Below, piece by piece: positions 15,490 to 21,106 of a DNA stretch of 21,106 bases. The DNA is from Pseudomonadota bacterium. Lineage in GTDB: Bacteria > Pseudomonadota > Gammaproteobacteria > Xanthomonadales > Xanthomonadaceae. The stretch spans positions 1-21,106 of the forward strand of contig JANXZP010000189.1 of NCBI GenBank assembly GCA_025355485.1. The letters run 5' to 3'. The notes under the pieces are model-generated. The model did not search any database. It was not told the origin of the DNA and saw only the letters and a list, made by a program, of their open reading frames with translations. The position numbers were made by a program, and so were the translations under genes. How positions within the stretch are numbered: the stretch's first letter is position 1; each line of letters opens with the position of its first letter.

Positions 15490-17280
15490 TCAGCTATCGA
15501 ACAAGGCCGCATCCAGCGTCAACAACGGTGCGGCGCCCGAGCGGATCGAAGCGGCGTGCGCAAGCGTGCGCGGCAGGATGCGCGCGAAATAGAAACGCGC
15601 GGTTTCGCGCTTGGCGGTCTTGAGATCGGTTGGCGAGGACGCATCTGCCGCAGCGACCGCGCGCGCCCACCAGTACGCAAGCGCGACATAGCCCGAATAG
15701 AACAGGTAATCCACCGACGCCGCGCCGACCTCATCGGCATTGGCCATCGCGCGCTTGCCGACTTCCATCGTCAGCGCCTGCCATTCCTGCGCGATCAAAG
15801 CGAGCGGGCCGACGAACTCGGCGAGTGCCGCATTACCGGATTGCTCGGCGCAGAACGCCTGGATCATGCCGAGGAAGTGCTGCAAGCCCGCACCCTGCAA
15901 CTGCATGATCTTGCGACCGAGCAGGTCCAGCGCCTGGATGCCGGTCGTGCCTTCATACAGCGTGGTGATGCGCGCATCGCGCGCGAGTTGTTCCATGCCG
16001 TGCTCGGCGATGTAGCCGTGGCCGCCGAAACATTGCAGCGCGTGGTAGGTGCATTCCACGCCCCATTCGGTCAGGCAGGCTTTCACGATCGGCGTGAGGA
16101 ACCCGAGCAGTTCGTCGGCGCGCTTTTTTTCTTCGGCATCGCTCGTGTGATCGAGCACATCGACCAAGGTCGCGGCGTGATAACTCAACAGCCGTCCGCC
16201 TTCGATCAGCGACTTGCAGGTCAGCAACATGCGGCGCACGTCGGGATGAACGATGATCGGGTCGGCGGGCTTGTCAGGGAATTTCGCGCCGGACAACGAA
16301 CGCATTTGCAAACGATCGCGCGCATACGCGAGCGCGTTCTGGTACGCGCGATCCGCAAGCCCCAAACCTTGAATACCAACTGCGAGCCGCGCGGTGTTCA
16401 TCATGGTGAACATCGCCATCAGGCCCTTGTTCGGCTGCCCGATCAGCCAACCCTGCGCGCCGTCGAAATGCATCACGCAGGTCGACGAACCGTGGATACC
16501 CATCTTGTGTTCGATGCTGCCGCAGCGCACCGCGTTGCGCTCGCCCATCGCGCCATCGCGGCCGACCTTGAACTTCGGCACGATGAACAACGAGATGCCC
16601 TTGGTTCCTGCAGGCGCATCCGGCAGGCGCGCGAGCACGAGATGCACGATGTTTTCGGTGAGGTCGTGCTCGCCGGCAGTGATGAAGATCTTGGTGCCGG
16701 AAATCGCGAAACTGCCATCCGCTGCGTTCGGCGTGGCGCGCGTTTTCAACAGGCCCAGATCGGTGCCGCAATGCGCTTCGGTCAGGCACATCGTTCCGGT
16801 CCAGCGGCCTGAAACGATGGGTCGCAGGAATGCTTCCTGCTGCCACGCTTCGCCATGATGCTTGAGCGCTTCGGTCGCACCATGCGAGAGCAGCGGGTAA
16901 TTGCCCCACGCCAGATTTGCCGCGTCGATCATTTCCTTGAGCGCGACGCCGAACGATTCCGGCAATCCCTGCCCGCCGAATTGCTCCGGCGCGACCAGTC
17001 CGTTCCAGCCGCCTTCGACGAACTGCTCGTAGGCATGCACGAAACCCGGCGGCGAAGTCACCGCGCCGCTGTCCTTGTCGAACGCGCAGCCGATTTCATC
17101 GCCGATCGCGTTGATCGGCGCGAGCACGTTTTCGGTGAACCTCGCGGCCTCATCCAGTACTGCGTCCATCACGTCGCGTTGTGCGCCCGCGAAACCGAGC
17201 CGCGCATACAGCGCTTCGGCGTCGATCACATCGAACAACGCAAAACGGATATCGCGTAGCGGGGCTTGGTAACGACTCAT
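15490..17280 (-). CDS. Acyl-CoA dehydrogenase, DmdC/AidB-like long type (596 aa)
   Basis: An FAD enzyme that introduces a 2,3 double bond into an acyl-CoA and passes electrons to ETF. The order is: N-terminal extension typical of the 590-600-residue DmdC/FadE group (MSRYQAPLRDIRFALFDV), helical domain (WNGLVAPEQFGGQGLP), beta domain with the FAD-binding MCLTEAHCGTDLG and FAISGTKIFITAGEHD, then the C-terminal helical domain with the YEGTTGIQALDLLGRKI motif. Its Glu is the expected catalytic base of this subgroup. AidB-like C-terminal DNA-binding features are not evident. The substrate could be a medium or branched acyl-CoA, or a methylmercaptopropionyl-type thioester; sequence alone does not decide. 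Length is normal and nothing is broken. It is followed by no other beta-oxidation gene here, so it seems to stand alone. Confidence 0.92.
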   Translation of the reverse strand: MSRYQAPLRDIRFALFDVIDAEALYARLGFAGAQRDVMDAVLDEAARFTENVLAPINAIGDEIGCAFDKDSGAVTSPPGFVHAYEQFVEGGWNGLVAPEQFGGQGLPESFGVALKEMIDAANLAWGNYPLLSHGATEALKHHGEAWQQEAFLRPIVSGRWTGTMCLTEAHCGTDLGLLKTRATPNAADGSFAISGTKIFITAGEHDLTENIVHLVLARLPDAPAGTKGISLFIVPKFKVGRDGAMGERNAVRCGSIEHKMGIHGSSTCVMHFDGAQGWLIGQPNKGLMAMFTMMNTARLAVGIQGLGLADRAYQNALAYARDRLQMRSLSGAKFPDKPADPIIVHPDVRRMLLTCKSLIEGGRLLSYHAATLVDVLDHTSDAEEKKRADELLGFLTPIVKACLTEWGVECTYHALQCFGGHGYIAEHGMEQLARDARITTLYEGTTGIQALDLLGRKIMQLQGAGLQHFLGMIQAFCAEQSGNAALAEFVGPLALIAQEWQALTMEVGKRAMANADEVGAASVDYLFYSGYVALAYWWARAVAAADASSPTDLKTAKRETARFYFARILPRTLAHAASIRSGAAPLLTLDAALFDS

Positions 17281-17357
17281 GCACGACTCCAGATCTTTGG
17301 CGACGCATCAGGCGGATGCGATAAGGTGAATGCGAAAACGGCCTGCGATGAAACGAC

Positions 17358-17822
17358 TCAGCGCAACACGCCATCCATGCCGGGCACCGGACTGAGCTGG
17401 CTCTCGAACGAGTATGGATAGTCGCCGGCTGGATCGGTGGTGACGATGCGGCCGCTCAACTTGTAGCGCACGCTGCTATCGCCGTGCAGCGCCGCGACTT
17501 TCGCCGCCGCCGCCGACGTGGGCCTGAGACTGGCCTCGAACAGATCGGCCGACTCGGGGCCGACCCGGATCGCCGGCGACACACTCACGCTGCCGGCTTC
17601 GGATCCGGCGATTTCGATCTTCGCCTCGACTTTCGCAAAACCCATCGGCACGCTGCTGAAATTCTGCAGGCGCAGCTGCAACTTCCAGCTACCGTCGGCT
17701 TGTTGCGCGAGCTGCTGGATGCTTGCGCGTGGCGGAAAGACGTTCTTCCGCGGGCCGCCGGCGCAACCGGCCAGGAACAGCGCGAGGATCGCGAGAACGC
17801 AGGTGAGTCGGGCGGGTCGCAT
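17358..17822 (-). CDS. LEA14/WHy-domain-like lipoprotein (154 aa)
   Basis: A small envelope lipoprotein: MRPARLTCVLAILALFLAGC has a basic start, a hydrophobic core and the lipobox LAGC with Cys at 20. The mature part (DGSWKLQLRLQNFSSVPMGF, AKVEAKIEIAGSEAG, PESADLFEASLRP, VRYKLSGRIVTTDPAGDYPY) has the strand pattern of bacterial LEA type 2 (WHy) domains, which are linked to desiccation or stress tolerance; the role here is inferred only. The start could also be the ATG at 17831 (three residues longer); neither has a good ribosome site. It lies 77 bp upstream of the acyl-CoA dehydrogenase start on the same strand. A short inverted repeat (17304-17309 with 17315-17320) is in that spacer. Confidence 0.75.
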   Translation of the reverse strand: MRPARLTCVLAILALFLAGCAGGPRKNVFPPRASIQQLAQQADGSWKLQLRLQNFSSVPMGFAKVEAKIEIAGSEAGSVSVSPAIRVGPESADLFEASLRPTSAAAAKVAALHGDSSVRYKLSGRIVTTDPAGDYPYSFESQLSPVPGMDGVLR

Positions 17823-18013
17823 GATCGGCATCCGGATGCGTATGGAGTCGCCGAAGAATAGCAGGCGACCGCGGATCGGCGGATTGGTCGCGAGCCGCAC
17901 ATCCGCGAAACCGCGACGAGGGCGTTCAGATTGGAATCATCGATTCCTTGACGGAGTTCGCACTTCGCGCTGCGACGTAGTGCTAGTTTTTGGGCGCGCC
18001 TTGGGGAGCGGGG

Positions 18014-18039
18014 CGCGTCGCCGGTTCGCCGGCGGCGCG
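18014..18039 (+). promoter_or_regulatory. Strong UUCG-loop hairpin upstream of the Ig-repeat secreted protein
   Basis: CGCGTCGCCGG (18014-18024), the tetraloop TTCG, and CCGGCGGCGCG (18029-18039) form an 11-bp stem with one wobble pair, 81 bp before the start codon. In RNA this would be very stable. It may lie in the 5' leader, or end transcription entering from upstream, though no T run follows. The rest of the 17823-18120 spacer holds only a lone TTGACG (17948-17953) without a convincing -10 box. Confidence 0.5.
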
Positions 18040-18072
18040 TTATGGCTGGGCAGGAGTTCGATGCGATCGTGG

Positions 18073-18088
18073 TTCGATTGCAATCGAA
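18073..18088. promoter_or_regulatory. Perfect 16-bp palindrome, possible operator
   Basis: TTCGATTGCAATCGAA is its own reverse complement and ends 32 bp before the start codon at 18121. It could bind a dimeric repressor or form a short hairpin in the leader. Confidence 0.45.
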
Positions 18089-18120
18089 GCCGACGCCTGG
18101 CACTGGCATCGGAGAGCGCC

Positions 18121-19800
18121 ATGTCCCGAATCGTCCCCATCATCCGCTGCCCCAAGGGCCGCGGCGAAAGCAGAGCCGCATCCGTACTGCGTGCATTATT
18201 GATACTTGCAGCCGCAGCCTTTCTGGTACTGACCTCCGGTGCGAAGGCCGCCGGAATCGGCCCGGTCGAGGGCGGAACGGTTCCGCAACCGTTGCCGCTG
18301 TTCCCAGCGAACAACTGGTGGAACCTGGATATCAGCGCCGCGCCCGTCGATCCGAATTCGGCGGCTTACATCGCGTTCGTCAACAACGGCGGCACCCGCC
18401 ACCTGCATCCGGACATGGGCGGCGATGTATCGCCGGGCAGCGTCGACATCTACGGCATGCCGTACGTGGTGGTCGATGGCACGCAACCGAAAGTCGCGGT
18501 GCAATTCCAGTATTCCGACGAAAGCGACGGCGTCGACCACACCACCAACCAGAGTTATCCGTTCTATCCCATCCCGACCCAGGCGATCGGCCAGATGCAC
18601 TGGATCGAATGCGGCGCGCCGGGCAGCGTGGATCAGCGCAGCGGTTGCGATCGTCACCTGCTGATCATGGATCGCGACAACAAATACCTCTACGAGCTGT
18701 ACAACGTCTGGTACGACGGAACGAAATGGCTGGCCGGTTCCGGCGCGTTCTTCGACATGAACGCGAACGGTCGGCGTCCTGACGGCTGGACCTCGGCGGA
18801 TGCCGCGGGCCTGGCGATCGTGCCGGGACTGGTGCGCTACGACGAGGTCTACAACGCGTACGGAACCAGCATCGCCGACATCAAGCATGCGTTGCGCGTC
18901 ACCGTGCGTTCGACCAATGGTTACGTCTTTCCGGCTTCGCACAGAGCCGGATCGACCGGCGGCGCATTGCCGATGGGCGCGCGCCTGCGACTCAAGGCGA
19001 GCAAGGATATTTCCGGATTCGCGCCGGAAATGCAGAAAATTTTCCGCGCGATGAAAACCTACGGGCTGATCGTCGCCGACAACGGTTCGGACATGTACAT
19101 CAGCGGCACCTACGACAACAACTGGAGCAACAGCGTGCTCAATCCGGCGTTCGGGGCATTGAGCGCGAGCGATTTCGAGGTGATCCAGTTGGGTTGGAAT
19201 CCTGCGCCCGCAAGCGCGAGCCTCACCGCGGTTTCGGTTGCGCCAAATGCTGTCGTGGGCGGCAACAACGCAACCGGAACCGCGCAGCTTTCCGGTGCGG
19301 CGCCGGCATCCGGTGCGGTGGTGAGCCTCGGCGTGACCGGGCCGGCCTCGGTACCGGTCAATGTCACCATTCCGGCCGGTGCGACATCGGCAGACTTCAC
19401 CGTCGCAACCGGCAGCGTGACCGCGGCGACGACCGCGACGATCACCGGCAGCTACGCGGGCGTTGCGAAATCGGCGACTCTGTCGATCAATCCACCCGCC
19501 GCGACCGTGGGCCTGTCATCGCTGAGCGTGAATCCGGGCGTGATCCCGAATGCAGGCACCGCGACCGGCACGGTGACCTTGTCGGGCAGTGCTCCGGCAG
19601 GAGGCGTCGTTGTCGTATTGACGAGTTCGAACACCGCGGCCGCGACGGTTCCGGCGAGTATCGTGATCCCAGCCGGCTCGAACTCCGCATCGTTCGGAAT
19701 CACCGGCAAGACCGTGACAGCCAGGACGACGCTCACGATTTCGGAGAGCTATGCCGGAACGACGAAGAACGCGAGCCTGACGATCAGAAGGACGCACTGA
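18121..19800 (+). CDS. Large secreted protein with two C-terminal Ig-like repeats (559 aa)
   Basis: A Sec signal peptide is present with a long n-region (about 22 residues, several Arg), core LRALLILAAAAFLVLTSG and a cleavage site AKA/AG near 43. The main domain (about 60-360) begins LFPANNWWNLDISAAPVDPN and contains YGMPYVVVDGTQPKVAVQF, GCDRHLLIMDRDNKYLYELY, PDGWTSADAAGLAIVPGLVR, IKHALRVTV and SGFAPEMQKIF...YGLIVADNGSD. I recall this domain from other secreted bacterial proteins, with no proven function. Two Ig-like repeats follow (about 368-457 and 463-559), sharing LSxSVxP, xxGTxxLSGxAPAxGxVV, VxIPAGxxSAxFxI and ITxSYAGxxKxAxLxI. The start at 18121 has GGAG 6-7 bases upstream; the same frame is open far upstream (from 17518), but that part looks like shadow sequence. 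It is likely exported and may bind a surface or polymer. Confidence 0.85.
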   Translation: MSRIVPIIRCPKGRGESRAASVLRALLILAAAAFLVLTSGAKAAGIGPVEGGTVPQPLPLFPANNWWNLDISAAPVDPNSAAYIAFVNNGGTRHLHPDMGGDVSPGSVDIYGMPYVVVDGTQPKVAVQFQYSDESDGVDHTTNQSYPFYPIPTQAIGQMHWIECGAPGSVDQRSGCDRHLLIMDRDNKYLYELYNVWYDGTKWLAGSGAFFDMNANGRRPDGWTSADAAGLAIVPGLVRYDEVYNAYGTSIADIKHALRVTVRSTNGYVFPASHRAGSTGGALPMGARLRLKASKDISGFAPEMQKIFRAMKTYGLIVADNGSDMYISGTYDNNWSNSVLNPAFGALSASDFEVIQLGWNPAPASASLTAVSVAPNAVVGGNNATGTAQLSGAAPASGAVVSLGVTGPASVPVNVTIPAGATSADFTVATGSVTAATTATITGSYAGVAKSATLSINPPAATVGLSSLSVNPGVIPNAGTATGTVTLSGSAPAGGVVVVLTSSNTAAATVPASIVIPAGSNSASFGITGKTVTARTTLTISESYAGTTKNASLTIRRTH

Positions 19801-19810
19801 CGATCACGTC

Positions 19811-19844
19811 ATGCGCGCGCGGCCTGTTGCGACCGCGCGCGCAT
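19811..19844. terminator. Perfect 12-bp GC-rich inverted repeat between convergent genes
   Basis: ATGCGCGCGCGG (19811-19822) and CCGCGCGCGCAT (19833-19844) flank a 10-base loop, midway between the stop codons at 19800 and 19858. Its place suggests a shared two-way terminator, but there is no T run on either side. Confidence 0.5.
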
Positions 19845-19857
19845 CGATGACTGCGGA

Positions 19858-21106
19858 TCAGTGCTGCTGGTCTGTTTGGTCCTTGTCCTGCTGCTGTTCG
19901 TCCTTGTTCTTCGGCTTGTGCTTTTCGTGCTGCGCCTGCGCGGGCTGTTCCTGTGCTTGCGATTGCGGCTGCACTTGCGGGTGTGGGGCAGCGACGACGG
20001 CGCGTTCGCGCGGTGCAGGGCGCTGCGCCGATCGCTCCGGCATGACCTGCGCCTGCGGCTCGGGACGCTGCACACGCATGACACGGGGTTCGGGCTGATC
20101 GCGCTGCACTTGCACATCTACGCGTTGCGGGCGCTCCTGCATGACCTGCGCCTGCGGTTCCGGTCGCTGCGCGCGCATGACGCGAGGCTCGGACTGATCG
20201 CGCGGCTGCGGATTGTCGTTCGACATCGACATGCTGCGCTGATCTTCGCGCGGCATCGGTCGTGGCGACCGCTCTTGCGCATCCTGCGCTCGCGGCACTT
20301 GCACATCCGTGTGCGGCGCACGCATTGCACGGTGTGCTGGATTGTCGGCATTGTCGTTCGACATCGACATGCTGCGACGGTCTTCGCGCGGCATCGGTCG
20401 CGGCGCCACTTCCTGCGACGGAACGGAGTGCACAGCCGCTTGCGGCGTTGACATGTCGTTGCGCGGTGCTCGCACGAAGCCGCGGTCGCGTTGCGCATCG
20501 GACTGCGGACGCACGGTGTCGGCGATCGGAGCATTCGGATTGCCCGGACTCCGTGCGCCATCCATCGTTGCGCGCGGGGCAGGGCGTGCGTTCGGCTCGC
20601 CCTGCAAGGCATGCATCGAACCACCGCCCGGCGCAGCCATCACGATCCGCGGCGCAGCGTGCTGTTCGTTCGCGCGTGACTGGCGCAGGTCGCGCAATTG
20701 CGATTGCGCGAGCGGCGCGCCGCCCTGGTTGGCGATCACCTGCAGTCGTGCCGCGAACGGCGCTGGCGGCGCCGGCGGCGTGTGGCGCGCGATCACCGGC
20801 CGCTCGAACAACTCCGTCGACATGCGCGCGGGGCGGTTCGTGGACGCGACACCGAGGCTCGCGATGCTGGGCGCGACGCGCAGCATCGGTGTGATCCTAG
20901 CCTGCGCGAGCATCTGCGGCTGGATCCGCAGCGCCGCCGCCGCGACCGGACGCGCGCCGGTGAATACATTGCGCGGCACCACCGTCACCGCGCCAGGAGC
21001 GCCGCGATTGACGGACACCGGCGGATTCACGATCGTCGTGTTGTTGACGTAGCTGTTGTAGACGTTGTTGATGATCGTGGTGTTGATCACCTGCGTGTTG
21101 CTGATG
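19858..21106 (-). CDS. DUF6600-like repeat-rich protein, C-terminal part (partial, at least 415 aa)
   Basis: The frame is open to the right edge, so the N-terminus is missing; a GTG at 21090 is inside the frame and not a convincing start. The left-most residues (TQVINTTIINNVYNSYVNNT, then SVNRGAPGAVTVVPRNVFTG and ARPVAAAALRI) match the segment that follows the repeated domains of DUF6600/FecR-like surface proteins. The rest is low complexity: Pro/Ala/Gln/Arg-rich, with two copies of RPMPREDxRSMSMSNDN, two copies of EPRVMRxQRPEPQAQVMxER, and a charged Gln/Lys/Asp-rich end. It is probably envelope-associated and disordered. Function unknown. It is convergent with the Ig-repeat protein. Confidence 0.75.
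   Translation of the reverse strand, partial: ISNTQVINTTIINNVYNSYVNNTTIVNPPVSVNRGAPGAVTVVPRNVFTGARPVAAAALRIQPQMLAQARITPMLRVAPSIASLGVASTNRPARMSTELFERPVIARHTPPAPPAPFAARLQVIANQGGAPLAQSQLRDLRQSRANEQHAAPRIVMAAPGGGSMHALQGEPNARPAPRATMDGARSPGNPNAPIADTVRPQSDAQRDRGFVRAPRNDMSTPQAAVHSVPSQEVAPRPMPREDRRSMSMSNDNADNPAHRAMRAPHTDVQVPRAQDAQERSPRPMPREDQRSMSMSNDNPQPRDQSEPRVMRAQRPEPQAQVMQERPQRVDVQVQRDQPEPRVMRVQRPEPQAQVMPERSAQRPAPRERAVVAAPHPQVQPQSQAQEQPAQAQHEKHKPKNKDEQQQDKDQTDQQH
20033..20202 (-). repeat. Two 71-bp direct repeats inside the DUF6600-like gene
   Basis: Copies at 20033-20103 and 20132-20202 match at about 61 of 71 bases and are offset by 99 bp (33 codons). They encode the PEPRVMR-QRPEPQAQVM units. 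Most differences are synonymous, so the protein repeat looks kept by selection. Confidence 0.75.
20212..20400 (-). repeat. Two 51-bp direct repeats inside the DUF6600-like gene
   Basis: Copies at 20212-20262 and 20350-20400 differ at 3 of 51 bases and are offset by 138 bp (46 codons). They encode the RPMPRED-RSMSMSNDN units. The near identity suggests a recent duplication or gene conversion. Confidence 0.82.

Noticed and set aside
15556..16812. Plus-strand open frame of 418 codons over the acyl-CoA dehydrogenase
   Set aside because: Antisense shadow of a complete enzyme gene, with no domain and no ribosome site.
17518..18120. N-terminal extension of the Ig-repeat secreted protein
   Set aside because: The frame is open but overlaps the LEA-like lipoprotein gene antisense; the signal peptide and ribosome site both place the start at 18121.
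17940..18120. c-di-GMP (GEMM) riboswitch before the secreted protein
   Set aside because: The hairpins present do not show the conserved GEMM core bases; I see only a simple UUCG stem and a palindrome.
20033..20400. CRISPR-like array
   Set aside because: The repeats are in frame within a coding gene, occur in only two copies each and differ in spacing, with no leader or cas gene.

Overview
The window looks like the chromosome of a GC-rich gammaproteobacterium of the Lysobacterales (Xanthomonadales), most likely Rhodanobacteraceae or a close relative. This is inferred from strongly GC-ending codons, from a Xanthomonadales-style small acidic protein (9992-10258), and from the mix of a DXP-pathway dxs, prmC, an E. 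coli-like OxyR and several lineage-type proteins of unknown function. I see no tRNA, rRNA, CRISPR array, integrase or insertion sequence.

Left part (1-4379), all on the minus strand: rubrerythrin, a two-[4Fe-4S] CCG-domain oxidoreductase and a DUF3501 protein form a tight cluster. It is followed by an anchored protein of unknown function and the 5' end of an ArnT-like glycosyltransferase that runs off the window. Upstream of this cluster lies oxyR, with both redox cysteines at the E. coli positions (C199, C208).

Peroxide block (3267-7435): oxyR is divergent from katG. The spacer carries two sites of the OxyR pattern (four 4-bp elements spaced by 7 bp). One overlaps a good oxyR promoter (autorepression geometry). 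The other abuts a weak katG promoter (activation geometry). A weaker third site lies in front of rubrerythrin, with the same geometry as at katG. I therefore read rubrerythrin-FeS-DUF3501, oxyR and katG as one local OxyR regulon. After katG lies an ahpD remnant with a lost N-terminus and one frameshift. A protein-like minus-strand fragment (4439-4573) sits before katG, so katG may be a later arrival between two truncated genes.

Middle part (7511-13421): a stand-alone three-helix protein of the Pycsar effector (PycTM/DUF5706) type without a cyclase beside it; an alpha/beta-hydrolase lipoprotein; prmC; a small acidic protein; dxs; and a receiver-like/proline-rich protein of unknown function.

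Right part (13478-21106): an HNH endonuclease; a secreted protein followed by a textbook terminator; a DmdC/AidB-type acyl-CoA dehydrogenase; a LEA14-like lipoprotein; a large secreted protein with two Ig-like repeats whose upstream region has a strong UUCG hairpin and a perfect 16-bp palindrome; and the repeat-rich C-terminal part of a DUF6600-like protein cut by the right edge.

The best candidates for something undescribed are the rubrerythrin-FeS-DUF3501 module under apparent OxyR control, the orphan PycTM-like protein, and the large secreted Ig-repeat protein. All family names come from reading the sequence; no database search was run.
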